Program-made: the position numbers and the translations under genes | The notes under the pieces: generated by a model | Seen by the model: only the letters and a program-made list of their open reading frames with translations | Told to the model about the DNA's origin: nothing | Databases searched by the model: none | NCBI GenBank assembly: GCA_007859835.1 | Contig: SJPJ01000001.1 | Coordinates: 737,440-801,439 of the forward strand | Source of the DNA: Novipirellula herctigrandis | Lineage (GTDB): Bacteria > Planctomycetota > Planctomycetia > Pirellulales > Pirellulaceae | Direction of reading: 5' to 3' | Length of the DNA: 64,000 bases | Shown here: piece after piece, positions 1 through 15,500 of the stretch | Numbering within the stretch: position 1 is the stretch's first letter | Layout: every line of letters begins with the position of its first letter

Positions 1-571
1 GGCTTGACTGGTTCCTCCGTTGCCGTCGTCGACTTCGTAAGTAAATGTCACGTCGCGAGTCTCACCGAGAGCGAGATCTTGGAAGTCTGCGTCAGGATCA
101 AACGCATAGTCGCCGTTCGACTGGACCGTGACGCTGCCTTCGGCAGTATCGGTCACCAGCGAATAGGTATGCGTGTCATTGGTATCGACATCGGTTTCGC
201 TAAGCGTGCCGTTGACGACCGCGCCATCTTCGGTGGCGGTGTTGGTTCCCGATTGAGCGACCGGGCCATCGTTGGTTCCCGCGACAGTGATCGTAATCGT
301 TTCCTGGCTTGTGGCTCCATTGTTGTCCTCGACTTCGAACACGAACGTCACATCACGAGTTTCGCCGACGGCCAAGTCTTGGAAGTCGCTGCCGGGATCG
401 TAACTATAGGAACCGTCGAGGTTTACGGTGGCGGAGCCTTCACTGGTGTCTGTGATCAATGTGTAAGTGTGCGTGTCACTTGTGTCGAGATCCGTTTCGG
501 TCAATTGTCCATTCACGACAACGCCATCTTCCGTAGCGGTGTTTGTGCCCGACTGAGCGATAGCACCATCG
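1..571 (-). repeat. VCBS-like repeats, subtype C (about 307 bp each), array continues past the window
   Basis: One complete unit and one unit cut by the window edge. Each has AQSGTNTATEDG--VNG-L-ETD-DT-DTHTY, then a DGSYSYDPGSDFQDLA-like strand and the conserved VGETRDVTF-(Y/F)EV-D-NG tail. The unit is about 102 residues, shorter than the A and B units. Because the reading frame is open at base 1, the number of C units is unknown. Confidence 0.85.
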
Positions 572-3500
572 TTGGTGCCGTCGATGGTGATGGTGACTTC
601 CTGCGTATCCGTCGCTCCCTGGGTATCCGTGGCCGTGATCGTATAGGTCAGCGTCAACGATTCGCCCACGGCGAGGTAGTCGAAAGCTTCGCCAGCCGAA
701 TGGAAATCCCAAGTCAGCGTATTAGTCAACTCGGCTGTGCCAACGACATTCGCCGTGGAGGACAACATTGACAACAAGGTCGCATTGTTTGGCTGTAGCC
801 CCGTCGTGGTGCCACCGGCAACGACACTGCTGACGGTTGAAGTGACAGCATCCGAAAGATCAAGGTCTGTGACGGTTAGCGTTCCACTGGATATTAGCGT
901 CGTATCCGTTTCCGTCAGCGTCTCGGCGATGCTGTCACCAACGTCCACGATGATATCCGGTGCGTCGTTGGTGCCGTCAATGGTGATGGTGACTTCTTGA
1001 GTGTCCGTCGCTCCCTGGTCGTCAGTGACCGTGATCGTATAGGTCAGAGTCAACGACTCGCCTACGGCAAGATAGTCAAACGCCTCAGCGGCGGAGTTAA
1101 AGTTCCAAGTCAATTGGTCAGTAATTTCGGCGCCGTCGAGAACATTCGTTGTCGATGTCAACATCGCCAGCAAGGCTGCATTATTCGATTGCAAGCCAGC
1201 GGTCGTGCCCGTGGCCACCACGCCATCGACCGAGGATGTGACGGGATCGTTAAGGTCAATATCGTTGACGGTCAGTGTCCCGGAACTTGTCAACGTCGTG
1301 TCGGTTTCCGTCAGCGATTCGGATTCCGAATCACCGGTTTCGATCGTGATTTCAGGAGCGTCGTTTTGCCCCTGAATGGTGACAGTGACCTGGGTCGTCG
1401 ACGTTGCGTCAGACGCATCGATCGTTGTATAGGTGAAAACGTCGTCAAGCGTGTCACTGCTTGTTGCCAGAGCTTCAACGGCCGCGTTGCTATTGTCAAC
1501 TGTGTACGAATAGTTTCCGTTGATGTCGATCGTGATCGAACCGTAAGTGCCAGTGATGGCGGTGCCGACGTTGCCTGACGCCGAGCCTTGAACTCCTACA
1601 GCAACACCATCCACAATCTTCCAGTCGCCTGCATCGACGTCGGTATCATTGGACAATACGTTTCCCGACGGATCCGTTCCGGCCGTACCATTGTCGACCC
1701 CGCCCGATTCAACAGCAATTGCGGTCTCGCCCACGGCTACCGGAGCATCGTTCGCCCCGTGCAACGTGATGGTGATTTGCGATGTACTGTCCAGCCCCAA
1801 ACCATCATCAACCGTGTAGGAAAAAACTTCAGACAATGTCTCGGTTGCCGTACGTAACGATTGAACGGTCGAATTGCTATTGTCGACCGTATAGTCGTAA
1901 GTGCCGTCGGCGTTGATTGTGATCGATCCGTACAATCCAGCGACGGTGGCACCTACCGAACCGCTGGTCGTACCAACCACACCTTGAGCGACTCCGGTGA
2001 TTGCCCATGTATCGCCTGCGTCGACTTGGTCATCATTCGTCAACACGTTTCCGGATGGATTTGTACCCGCAGTGCCATTGGCAATGCCGCCTGCTTCGTA
2101 TGCATCGTCGTAATTGGCAATCGCCACGGGCGCATCATTGGCACCCTCGATTGTGATCGTGACCTGCGTCGTTGACTCGGCCCCCGCGGCGTCTTGGACG
2201 CTGTAGGTAAAGACATCGGTGAGTGTATCGCTACTGCTGAGCAAATCTTCAACCGCTGCGTTGTTGTTGTCGACGGTATACGTGTAACTACCATCGGACG
2301 CGATATTGATTGAACCGTACAAACCGCCAACACTGGCTCCGACGTTACCGGTGGCTGAACCTTGGGTCCCCGTTGCAACGCCACTGATTGCCATCGTATC
2401 ACCCGCGTCGTCATCGGAATCATTCGCCAATACATTGCCAGTCGGATTCGTGCCTGCGGTTGCGTTGCCGATGCCGCCCGCTTCAACCGCCGTGGCATTG
2501 TCAGAAACCACATTGATATCATCATTGGCACCATGAATGGTAACGGTGATTTGTGTCGTTGACGTCAAGCCGTCGGTGTCTTGCATCGTATAGGTGAAAA
2601 CGTCGTCAAGCGTTTGGCCGCTGGTTCTCAGATCCTGTACCGCTGCATTGGCGTTGTCAACGTTATAGGTGTAGCTACCATCGGAATTGATGGTGATTGA
2701 TCCGTAGCTTCCCGTGACACCTGATGCTACCGAACCGCTAGCGAAAACTTGTACGCCCGCCGCAACGCCAGTGACCGACTTCGTGTCGCCGCCGTCAACA
2801 TCCGTGTCATTGTCAAATACATTCCCTGTTGGATCCGTTCCACCGGTACCATCGAGTACTCCGCCGGATTCCTGTGCTGTTGCAACATCCACCACGGCGG
2901 TTGGTGTGTCGTTGGCACCCTCGATGGTGATTGTGACCTGGGCCGTCGATGCTGCACCGGCGGTATCTTCCATCGTGTAGGTAAAGGTTTCGGATATTGT
3001 GTCTGCACTAGTGCGTAACGCTTGGACCGTCGCATTGGTTTCGTCAATCGTATAGGAGTAGCTGCCATCGTTATTGACCACAATATTCCCATACAGCCCC
3101 GCGACCGATGCGCCCACGTTTCCGGATGCAGAACCGACCGTGCCAACGGCGACTCCCACTACGGTCTTCGTGTCCCCTGCGTCTACATCCGTGTCGTTAG
3201 AAAGCACGTTTCCGGTCGCAGTAGATCCGGTGGTCGCATTGTTGAGTCCGCCCGATTCCGTGGCGGTGCCACTGTCGTTGTTGCCGATCGGTGCATCGTC
3301 TTGCCCATCAACCGAGATGGTCAACTCGGTTGAGGATTGGTTGGTTAACGCATCTTCCATCGTATACGTAAAGATGTCAGTGACGTGATCGCCCGAAGTC
3401 AGCAAAGCTTCGACTGCCGCGTTGCTATTGTCCAATGTGTAGACATAGGAGCCATCGGAATTAATCACGACACTGCCGTAAAGCCCGACGACGGTGACGC

Positions 3501-6500
3501 CGACATCGCCCGATGCGGAACCGGTAGATCCTGCGGCGACGCCAATGATGAATTTGCCGTTATTGGAGGCGTCGTTGGTCAATACATTTCCTACCGGGTC
3601 GGAACCTGGGGTCGCGTTGGCCACTCCACCCGCTTCCTCGGCTGTGTCCATATCGGCTTCGGCGACGGGCAAGTCAGTACGCCCGTCGATGGTAATGACA
3701 ATTTGCGTTGTCGATTCAAGCCCGTCGGTGTCCGCCACGGTGTAAGAGAATGTCTCGCTAAGCGTATCGCCTGCGTTTAGTAGCTCCACGGCCGCGTTGT
3801 CGTTATCGACCGTGAAAGTATACGTTCCGTCGGCGTTGATAACGATCTCACCATAGGTACCGATGACGGCACTGCCAACACTCCCCGAAGTGCTGCCTTG
3901 GACACCCACAGCGACACCGGTGACTGTTTTTGTATCGCCAGCGTCAACGTCGGTATCATTGGTCAGGACGTTCCCTGTTGGATCGGTGCCAGAGATATTG
4001 TTGTTCATCCCGCTTGCCTCAATCGCGGTTGCTGTATTCGCAACGGCTGTCGGTGCATCATTGGCACCCTGGATCGTCACCGTGACTTCCGCGGTCGAAT
4101 CGGCGCCCGATGTGTCCTGAATCGTGTAGGTGAAGACTTCAGAAAGAGTATCGGATGACGTTCGCAGTGCTTGCACCGCAGCGTTGGAGTTGTCCACGGT
4201 GAACGTGTAAGAGCCATCGCTTGCGACGTTGATCGATCCGTAAGTCCCCGTAACTCCGCTACCAACATTGCCTGATGCACTCGCCTGCGATCCCGCAGCG
4301 ACTCCCGTGACGCTTTTCGCATCACCTGAATCAACATCCGTATCATTGGTCAATACGTTGCCGGTTGGGTCACTGCCTGCGGTTCCGTTTCCGACACCGC
4401 CTGCTTCGACTGCTGTGATCGTGTCATCGACAGCGACCGGATCGTCGTTCGTTCCTTCGATTGTGACGGTAACCTGAGTGGTCGAAGCTTCGCCGTCTGC
4501 ATCCACCATCGTGTAGGTGAACACGTCTTGAAGCGTATCGGACGCAGTTCGCAATGCTTCTACCGCTGCGTTGCTATTGTCGACGTTATAGACGTAAGAT
4601 CCGTTCGAATTGATCGTGATCGAACCGTACGCTCCCACTACCGCCGATGCGACATTCCCCGTGGCTAATCCGACTGTACCAGCGACAACACCGGAAACCG
4701 CTTTCGTGTCGCCCGAGTCAACATCGGCATCGTTGGTCAAAACGTTGCCGGTTGGATCGGATCCGGGAGTGGTGTTGCCCAGTCCGCCGGCTTCGGTTGC
4801 AATGACGTTATCCGTGACAGCAACGGGAGCGTCGTTTTGGCCATCAATCGTGATCACGACTTGTGTGGTTGAACTGCTTCCGCCACTATCGGTCACCGTG
4901 TAAGAGAACGTGTCGGTAATGGTGTCGCCGCTGGTCCGCAACGCTTGCACGATCGCGTTGTTGTTGTCGACGTTGTAGACGTAACTGCCATCACTATTGA
5001 TTGTCAGTGAGCCATAGGTTCCGGTGACGGCCGATGCGACATTGCCCGACGCCGACCCAACCGTGCCCGCAGCAATTCCGACGACCGTGAGCGTGTCGCC
5101 TGGGTCAACTTCGTTATCATTGGTAAGCACGTTTCCGGTCGGATTGACACCGCTTGTTGCGTTATTCACCCCACCGGCTTCGGTAGCTGCGTCGGCATCT
5201 GCGACAGCGACAACGGGATCGTTTACCGCAGAGACGGATATTGATGCGGTGGCATTCTCAGAAGAAAATTCGTGAATTCCGCCAACATTGGTGCTGGCGT
5301 CCACATTGCTTGGTGATCCAAATGAAGATCCTGAACTGATGGTTTGATCCCAGCCTTTAAAGTCAAAGGTTGCCGTTTCGCCATCGATACCGTCGGGCGA
5401 ATAACGAACTTCGCTCGTCGATGTTAGCAGCAGGCCGCTGCTCTCCGAAACGGCTCCAAAGTCCGTCCAGTTCGTTCCGTCGGTTGAATACTGCCACGTG
5501 CCATTGCCGGTCGTGGATGTTACTGCCAAACCCGAAAGCGGTGAGGCATCGATGTCATTTCCCCCAGCACTCGCAAAAATCGCTGCGACACTACTGGCGA
5601 CGGAATTGGTGTCTTCATTGGTACCCGCAAGATTGACGGTCGAGCCATCGGTCAATGTTGGTGCATCGTTGATCGGATTCACCGTCATCCGGAAGGTTGA
5701 ATCCACCGTTTGGCCATAAGGATCGGTCGCTCGGATCGTGATATCCGAGAATCCATAGGCATCCGCTGCGTGCGTGAATGTATAGGTTTTGGCAGCGTTG
5801 TCGTACGAAGTTCCTGAAAACAACGCAGCGTTGGTGTTGCTGATGATCGAGTAAGTCAGTTCGCTATCCGCGTGTTCGCTGTCACCAAACGCGGCGGACA
5901 GGTCGATGACCGTTGGTACTGCATCTTCATCAACGGTCACATCGCCAATCGAACCGGTCGGATCAGTATTTAGAAAGACATCGACCGCGCCGGCGGGCGC
6001 ATCATAGTGATCGTAAATCGTGAATCCAACGCCATCGTTGACAAGCGTGATTGTGTCCCAAGTCCCGGTGACACTGGTGGAAGTAAACAGATCGTCCAAT
6101 AACCCACCAACGGCCATGCCGTTTAGATCAAGCACGAGTTCCGAGGTAGCGTCGAGTGTCATGGCACCGCCCACCGCGATCGTTTCATAGATGCTCGTCG
6201 AACTAGCCGCTAACGAAACAATACCGCTATTTTTCACTGTGAAATCATTGGTGATCGTGCCGCTACCCGTTGCCGTGCCCCCGTCAATAATCACATCGCC
6301 GTCGATCGTGATTGTCTGGCCGCTGAGGTCGAGTGTTCCTGCTTGAACGGTAATATTCTGACCAGATCCGTTGAGCACGAGGTCATCCGCCAGAAAAACG
6401 ACCCCCGACCCCTTATTGATGGCGATTTGACCGTCGGTCAGGTCTTCGCCGGAGATCGTTTGGTCGCCGGTTCCGTTGAGAATGATCCCAAAATCTCCAA

Positions 6501-9500
6501 CGACAACCACATCACTGCTGCTTATGTCGCCCGCGACAAGGATGTCGCCGCCGGTGCTGCTGCCCGCCATACTGAGGATATCCAAATCGCCACCGACAGT
6601 TAAATCACTGACCAGTGTGAAGGTCGCGCTGTTGGCAAACGTCACGTTACCGAGATTGGCTCCATCCGCGTCGATCACCAATCCAGAGTCCGCGAATGTC
6701 GTGGTCACAACTGTTGCGTCGAAGTTACCCGCGGTGTGTGTGAACGAACCGGTAAATGTCAAATTGTCCGTAACCGTTGCCGTACCACCCGATTTGTTGA
6801 TTACCAAATTGCGGATGGTTCCGCTGCCGGTCGAATCGATGACGGATTGATTATTGCTTCCGCCAAGTTGGATCGTCGCCGTTCCGTTGTAGTCGGTATC
6901 GCGGCTTCGCAGGTCACCCAGCGCTCGGATCGTGCCGCCGTCGAGCGTGCCCACGTCTGACAGATAGGTCAGTCCAAGTACGTCCAGGGTTCCGTCGATC
7001 GTCTTGGTCCCCTCCGCGTTCACCATTAACGCGCCCACCGGGCCGATGTCGCTGTCGACGGTTCCCGCTGCGGTCCCTAAAAGCCGCAGGTCGAGCACGG
7101 TTGCGTCGACGGTACCGCTGGTCACCAACAAGTCGCGACTGATCATCAGCGTATCGGTCAACACCGCCGTCCCGCCAGTCTTGTTGATAATCAAACTTTC
7201 AATGCCCCCGACGCCACCGTCGGCGCTGTACGTCTGGGTCGTGTTGCCATCGAGAATGATATCCGACGTGCCGACCACTGAAATATCGGTGACCAACAGA
7301 TCGCCGGCTAGCGTGATGTCGTCTCCGTTGATGCTATTGGCGTCGACAATCGTGAGATCACCATCAATATCCATCACGCCAGTAATCGTGAGTAATAGAG
7401 TCGAGGCAGCATCAAATTTGACATCATCAAAGTCGAGATTGACTGCGTTGATCACGCCCGAACTTCGGAACGTCACTTCATTGCCACCGAAATCGACATC
7501 GCCAGCTCCGCTGTGAGTGAAGTTGCCGTTGATGATCATGTCGCTAACAAGCGTCAGCGTCCCACCCGTGCTAATGTCGATCGAACCAATGTTATCCAAA
7601 GCGTTATACGTCTGATTACCCGCAGCATCAAAATGCCATGTCGAACCGGCAAACCCAGGATCCCCGGCCGTGCTAGTGAAGTCACCACCGATATAGACAT
7701 CGCTACCGTCGACGTTCAGCGAACCCGCAGTGCGTGTCAGATCGCCATCAATATCCAAATCATTGCCGCTCGTCGTGAACGTACCGCCGGAAAGCACCAC
7801 GGAATTGGTGATTTGAATCGAACGGGCCTGAGTCAATGTGCCGGTGTAGCCCGCATCCACGTGAATTTCGCTGATCGAACCCGCGAACGCGGCATCCACC
7901 GATGAATCTTTCACGCTAGTCGCATTGAACACCACGACATCATCTGCTTCGGGGACGAGATCGTGATCCCAGTTGTCCGCGTCCGACCAATCGTTGCTCG
8001 CACCGCCACCGTCCCATACGAACGTGCTTTGGCCCGACGTCACCGTGATTGCGACCGTTGTTGAATCCGTCAGGCTTCCGTCGTCGACCAAGACAGCCAA
8101 GGTTGCAGCGCCGTTGTAGCCGCCATCGGAGTCGTAGGCTAAACCATCGAGAGCCGCATCGATGTCCGCTACACTGCCGATGAACTGCAGCGTTCCATCA
8201 CTACCATCGTTGTCAATCAGCGTCAAACCGGTGGTCTGAGCCAGCGTGATCGAGGCATGATTCGCAGTTACCGTAACGGTCAGATCGTCTCCGTCGACGT
8301 CCTTGGTGTCGATTACTCCCGCACCCGAGATATCAAAGGTTAACGAACCACTCTCGGCAACCGTTGCTGTCGCTGGGGCGGTGACTTCAGGGGCATCGTT
8401 AACCGCCGTGACGGTAACCCGAGCCGTTTTGACATCGCTACTGAATGCAGTGGTGCCGCCGGTCGTGAGCGCATTGACTTTGGTCCCTTCGGTCGACCCG
8501 TCAGTTTGATCCCAAGCGACGAAGGTGAGGTTGGCAATGTCGCCGTTTTTACCATCCGGCACATAGCGAATTAGATCAACGTCGCGCAGGACCAATGCAG
8601 AGCTACTGGTCACGGTTCCCATGTTGTTCCAGCTGGAACCGCTGTTGATCGAGTATTGCCAGGTCCCATTCCCGGCGGCGATCGATCGGATAGCAATGCC
8701 TTCAGGAACGGTTGGTCCATCTGGATCGTTCACTCCAAAACCAGTTGTACTGTCGATAATCGAGGCCACCGTTTGCCCGCCATTGTTGGTGTCGTCCTCG
8801 GTGATTGAAGTTAGCGTGTGCAGACCACCCGATGAATCCAGAATCGGTGCGTCATTCACAGCGGTGATATCGACACGCGTGCTGCCGGTGGCAATCAGTG
8901 GACCGCCGTTACCTTGGGAACCCGAATTGCTATCACTGAGTGACCAGTCGATTTGAACGGATTCGGGCGGGGCATCGCTATTGTTGGCGTAGGTGATCTG
9001 TTTGAAGATATTGTTGACATCCGCGGTGGTCGGCACTTCGACATTCGCGTCAGTAAACGTGAGGGTCAGTTCGCCCTCTGTTCCCATTGTGTCGAAGCTG
9101 GCGATGATCTGACCGTTTTTGATCAGGTTGCTTCCCGACAATGAAATTCCGTTCCCGTCAGCAAACGAGAAAACGTCTTCGTTGCTGAGGACGGTTTCTC
9201 GGCCGAGGGTCAAAACGGCTCCGGAATAGTTACCCGAACCACCGCCGGCGGCATCGAGTTCAGCGTCAGCGATAGTGATCCGTTCACCCAGCTGGACGGC
9301 CGGTCCGTCTTCGACATAATTCGCTACATTCTTGACCAGTTGAATGTTGTCGAAATACACATTGTGTGTGTAATGGGACGCAGAATCATGCAGCAAACGG
9401 ATCGCAATTCGGTCGCCGAGTAAGGCGGTGTGCGACCCGTCGGTCGTGAACGTGATAGACCCCGATTCGGAGAAGTCGGTTTCGGTTACCGTTCCCGACA

Positions 9501-12500
9501 CGCTCGATAAGATCGTTTCGGAGTTGTCACCCGCAATGGCCAGCAGCTGAACAATGTATTCGCCGACCAGCGCAGTGCCGCGAGCGACGTTGAAGAACAG
9601 TTTGTAGAGCGTGTCGGCTTCCAAAGGTTCGTTCAGACCGGTGGCGTCCGTCGTCGCTCCGATCGTCGAACCTTGGTAGACGCGAATGCCTTGATCGCCA
9701 TACGGGGTCGTGAAAACCCCGGCATCCTCATCGACGTGTTGGACATAACTCGGGTGAGAGTCGCTAATCCACCCCGCTGGATCGTCGCCGTTCACTCCAG
9801 AAACATCGGGCGTCTCAAAACTATCCGTGAACAGGATGGTGGATGTGTTCGACAGCACGGGCGCATCGTTGACGGGATTAACCGTGATGGTTACCGTCGC
9901 GATCTCGGACTGCTCGCTGCCGTCGTCCGCTCGATAGGTAAAAGTATCCGTGCCATGGAAGTCACTGAGTCCCGTGTAGTTAAACGACCCGTCTGCGTTG
10001 AGTGTAAAGCTCGATGCTTGGCTGGGGCCTGCCACCAAAACCGCGGTGATTGGATCGTTTTGCGGATCAGTATCGTTGGCCAACACGCCCTGCGCCTCGG
10101 AAACGTTTAGCGTGGCATCTTCATCCACCACGTACATGTCGGTTGCGCCGTTTTGAATGGACACAAGCTCAGCTTGACTGAGTGCTTTATCGAAAATGGC
10201 GACTTCGTCAATGTTACCGTCAAAGTAGCGATCGTCATTCGGATTCGCACCAATCATAACCGTCTGCGTGGGGTCTTTGTCGACCGCTCCCCCGACGCTA
10301 TGCGTTTGGCTACCAATCTCGACACCGTCGAGGAAAACCTTCATCTGGTCTGTGGACGCATCATACGTTGCTGCGGCGAAATACCATTGGTCCGTATTCA
10401 ACGCACCAGACGAGGCGAGCAGCGTGTCAGTCGTGCCACCGGCCTTCACGCGAAAACGCAACACAGGGTCATCACCGTTAAGTGCGGTGCTTAGCATCCA
10501 CCAATGATCTGCCTCTGCGCCGCCGCCGGTTGACAACGCCTTTGAAACGATACGTTGTTCGACCGTGTCAAAATCATCGATTTTGATCCAAGCTGACAAT
10601 GTAAGTCCCGTTCCATCAACGTCGAAGGTGCCAAGGTTGATATTGTCATCGATGCCGTCGAAATCAGCGGCAGTGTTGTCACCGGTGGCTGGGGCGCCAG
10701 TGGATCCGAGGGTTGGCCCGTCGTAGGTTCCATCAAGGCCGTTCAGGCTAGAGTCCGTCGCCGTTGGGCCTGATGACTCGCCCAGACGCCAATAGCCTAC
10801 GGGGTCTTGAGCCAGCACGCCGGTGCTGAAGTCGCCGGGATCATCGATTGCGACGGGCGCACTATCCACTCCAATGATCGTGATGAACGCGGTAGCATCG
10901 TCCGTTCCCCCGTTTCCGTCCGTCACTTGATAGGTGAAGGAATCCGTTGCGGTTTGCCCCGCAACCAGAGTGATGAAATTGCTACCGGGATCGTATACAA
11001 ACGACCCATCCGCTTGCAGTGTCACGGTGGCTCCTGATGCCAAAGTGAAACTGCTGCCAATCGCGCCCGAGTTGCCTTCGATTTCGGTGACGGTTAACGA
11101 ATCGCCATCCAAGTCGACGTCGTTGGCGAGCACGCCGTTGGCAGCCAAAACCGAGTAGGTTGCGTCTTCGGTAAGTGTGATTCCGCTCCAAGAGGGTGTC
11201 TGCGTTCCACCGGCTAGAACGCCATTGTTTCCAGCACTCGAATAGTCAACCACTGTCGAAGCGGGGCTGTCAAATTTGTAGTATCCGACCAACCCCGTTT
11301 CGTTACCCGCGAGCGTCGCCGTTAGATTGGCTTGGATCTCAGTTTGCGTGCGAGCTACGTTCCAGACTCGCACATCGTCGATGCCGCCCAAGAAGTATTG
11401 GTCGGTCGGACTGTTCATGCGGCCGCCGATCAGCAAATCGTTCTTGGTGGGATGTGAATCGCCAATGGTACCACTACCAGCATACGATTCGACCAGTTCA
11501 CCATTAACGTACGAACTAACAGTTCCGTTGTCATACGAAACTGCGACATGAGTCCACTCGGTCGTCGAAATAACGACGCCGGTGTCATGCCACGCCCAAC
11601 CCGGGTCGGTGTTGGTAAATGCCCACCAAAGATTCCCATTGTCGCCGACCGCAATCTCGTATTCGCCTTCTTTGTTTAGAATCAGTCGAGACAGCGCCGA
11701 ACTGTCGGGTTTGATCCACGCTTCCATCGTCATCGTCGTCGTCATCACAAGACTAGCGGAGTCGGCAATGGTGATCACATCATCGCCATCGAACACAAAA
11801 TGTCCGTTGTCGTCGGCGGCATACACAGGGCCTTCGATGGCGAACTGAGCAGCAAACTCCGATGTTTCGTTAGTTGTTTGGTTCGTCGCCGTTGCTGTCA
11901 CGAAGTCAGTTGCCGAAACGAACACGTTTAAGTTGGCACTGAACGTCGCGTCGCCTGATCCATCGGTGGTAACGTCAACGGAACCGAGATACGTGCTGCC
12001 TTGCCCGTATCCATTTGTGTATTCAGCAGAATCGAAAAACTCCAACGTGAAGGTTGTGTTCGCTGTGCTGTTGAACGTGCCCGCGACCGTGATCAGGGAT
12101 CCGTCACTAATCGCTGATGTAATCACGGGGAAGTTCTGCAAACTGTTACCGCCGGTATCCGCATCACCCGCGTCGTTAAGCGTGTAGTAGGGGGCCGTGC
12201 CTAAATTGACGTCTTCTCCGCTGCTTTGCAAGTCAATACCGATCTCGCCCAAGGCCGCGGCGCCTTGGCGTGAAAGAACGGTCCCGTTACCGTAAATCGA
12301 GTTCTGAGTGATATGGATTCCCGCAGCCCCGTCGTTCACCAAAACGCCTGCACCGTAGTTATTGGCGATGACATTTTGACTGATCGTAATGTCGGACGTT
12401 CCGCTTCGCAGGGCGATGGCATCGTATTGAATATGGGAACCACTGTTTGGTCCAATGCCGTTGTTCACAATCGTGTTGTTGGAAATCGTGACATCGGTGG

Positions 12501-15500
12501 TCCCACCGGATAGAATAATGGCTTGAGTGGAACTTCCTGTGATGTAGTTGCCATCGATGGTCGCGCCAGTTGTCGCGTTGATCGCGATCGCGTCACCATT
12601 GCTGTAATCGTTCCCGCTGTTGATGAATTGGTTACCAGTGATGTTCCAATTGTCCGAGCCGAGTCCAACCCATATGCCCGTCGCACGACTGTACGCCAAC
12701 AGATTGTTTGAGAGTGTTCCGCTATCGCCGCCCGTGGATCTCACATGTTGGTTGTTTTGGAACACCGCACCAGGGTTGGCAAGCGAAGTTCCGGCGACCC
12801 CAAACACATTCGAATCGATGACGGTATTGAGAACATCGTTCTCGATGTTAACTGCTGCGGCACCCGCGTTGCTGAAGCCATAGACAGCGAAGCCTTGGAA
12901 CGTCACGTCGTCAGCGTCAATGAACAGGCCACCCACCACGCTTGCGTTTCCGATGATGGCGATTTCGGGGCGATCCACAGCACTAATCGCTTGCGAACTG
13001 GTTCCCACGTTCGCAAGTACCGACAACGTTCCAGGATTCACATCACCGGCGAAAGTTGTCTGTGTGGTGCCGTCAAGAATGACGCTCTCAGTGATCGTCG
13101 GCAGAGCAGCGGTCAGCGAGATTTGCCAGTGGGCGTCCGTCCCTGCCGTACCCGTATAGCCCGCGTCGGAGTTGAGAATCGCGAACGAAATGGTGTCTTG
13201 TCCCAAGGTTCCGTTCGCAGCGGTGATCGCTTCTCGCAGTGAAACGAATCCGTCGCTCCCGCCACCAACGGCGTAGAGTTCTTCGATTGTGTAACTGGCA
13301 CCTAAGCCGGTATCATCAACGTCGGAAGTCGTCGTGACAGTCAGTGCCGAGCCATCGACATCCTGCACCGTGATCGTGAACGTTTGCGAATCGGTATGGA
13401 CGCCGTCACTGACTTGGACAATCACTTCGTAAACATTGTTGCCATCGCTATCGGCGGGGGCTTCGTAATCGGTAGGATTGACGAACGTCAGATTGCCACT
13501 TGCATCGATGTTGAAGTCCAGCGCGTCCAAACCACCAATGATCGAATAGGTAAACGTGTCGCCGGGCAAGTCGCCGTCGGATACAGTTAGCGAAGTGACT
13601 TCGCTGATCGATTCGTTTAATGAAATCGCTGCCGTCGCACTGCCACCGTCACTGGTGATCACGACGGGTTGGTCGTTGACCGGGTTGATCGTGAAATTGA
13701 AAGTGCCTGTTGAGGCCGTCCCGGAACCATCATCCACGCTGAAGTTGAAACTGTCGAGGAAAACCTCGGCACCCGCGTGATCGTAGGTTACCAGGCCCGT
13801 GTCGATATCATCTTGTGTGAACTCAGCATTGAGCGCCAGTGCTGTTCCGCTTAGCAACACCGTGCCGTTGCCTGCGAGTGACGTGACGGTGTAAACCAAT
13901 TCGGCATCCGTGTTATCAACGTCGGTCGTTTCCAACATTGCTGTCGTGATAACGTTACCGGTGGAGTTCTCGGCGACGGTCGCACCCGAATTGGTAGCGA
14001 GAACCTGCTCATCGTTCGCAGTGGTCAGTTCAATGGTGCTCGTCTCGACGTTGCTGGCCGTGGTGCCGTCGGTCACTGACCAACTGACCGTGCGGTCGGT
14101 CACGTCGGGGGCATCCGACGTGTTTTCATAGGTGATCGACTGCAGTGCCGCTTCGTACTGGGCAACCGTTGCAGTGCCGGTCAGCGTGAGGGTGCCATTG
14201 GTCGAATTCCATGATCCGGTGATACCATTTTGGTCAGTGAAACTCAGCAAATCCTCGCTGCTGACGTGACCACCAGTGATCGTGGCCGTTGCGGATTCGA
14301 GGTGGGTGTCATCAACGTCCGACAAGGAAATCGTCGGCGAGATCGTCGTGGGGAAATCATTTTCGGTGTATTGGATTGGCCCTGCAACTGCGGGCGAACC
14401 GGAAGCCAATGAGGCAACGGCCCCTGCCGAAAGTGCGGAATCAAAGATCGCGATGTTGTCGATCGCACCTTGCAGTTGCTTGTCGTCCGTCCAGTTGGAA
14501 CTGCCGATGTAGTTTTCGTCCCACACCGAGTAATCGGGCACGCCACCGACGTTCGTCGTTCCCGCCGAGACACCGTCAATGTAAACTTCCAACTGACCGC
14601 CCGCGTCAAGCGATACGGCGTAGTGATGCCACTGGCCACTGATCCCCTGCAACGCATTGGTCACGTTTATGTTTCCTAGCTCGGTTGAACCGTCATAGAC
14701 GGTGACGTGCAGATCGTCCGACAGTCCGTTTCGTCCCATCCAGACGTTGCTGTCGGAAGCCCCGCCGCCGAAACTGAAAACGGTTTCCCAAAATCGATTT
14801 CCGCTGCCAGCGTCAAAACGCACATCGGCGGCGAACGAGAATTCACCAGATGTCGCGACGCCCGGAATCGAGCTGATGCTGACCGGAGGGGTCCAACTAT
14901 CTCTGTCCCCAACCGGGAACAACAAGCCACCCGCACTGCCGGAAACTCCGTCCGAGCCACTGACGCTTGCTGGCGCATTGACCGTGATGTCTGGCGCTCC
15001 GCTAATACCCGAAGCAACTCCGCTTTCAAAGTCATAGCTCGCAACGGCATCCGAGACTCCGGTCGTCAGCACGGGAGCATCGTTGACATCGGTCACGCTA
15101 ATCAACGCGGATTCCGTGTCGGAGCTAAATGCACTCGTTCCACCATTGGTCGACGAATTGACTTTTGTGCCTTCGGTGCCTGTGGATTGGTCCCAAGCGC
15201 GGAAACCTAGGTTTGCATTTGCACCGTGAGTTCCATTCGGATTAAAACGCAGCCAATCGGTGTCACGCAGTAGCAATGCTGAATTGCTCGACACCGTGCC
15301 TACGCCAAACCAATTCGAACCGCCATCGATCGAGTATTCCCAGGTCCCGTTGTCCGGATTGTTGTTCGTGATGGCAATTCCTTCGGGATCACCATCGGCA
15401 TCTGTGATAATGTCCTGGCCAGAGGACGCCAATACCGAGGCGACCGTTTGTCCCGCATTGTCAACGGCGTCTTCGTCAATCGTATTGAAGTTGGTCCCAT

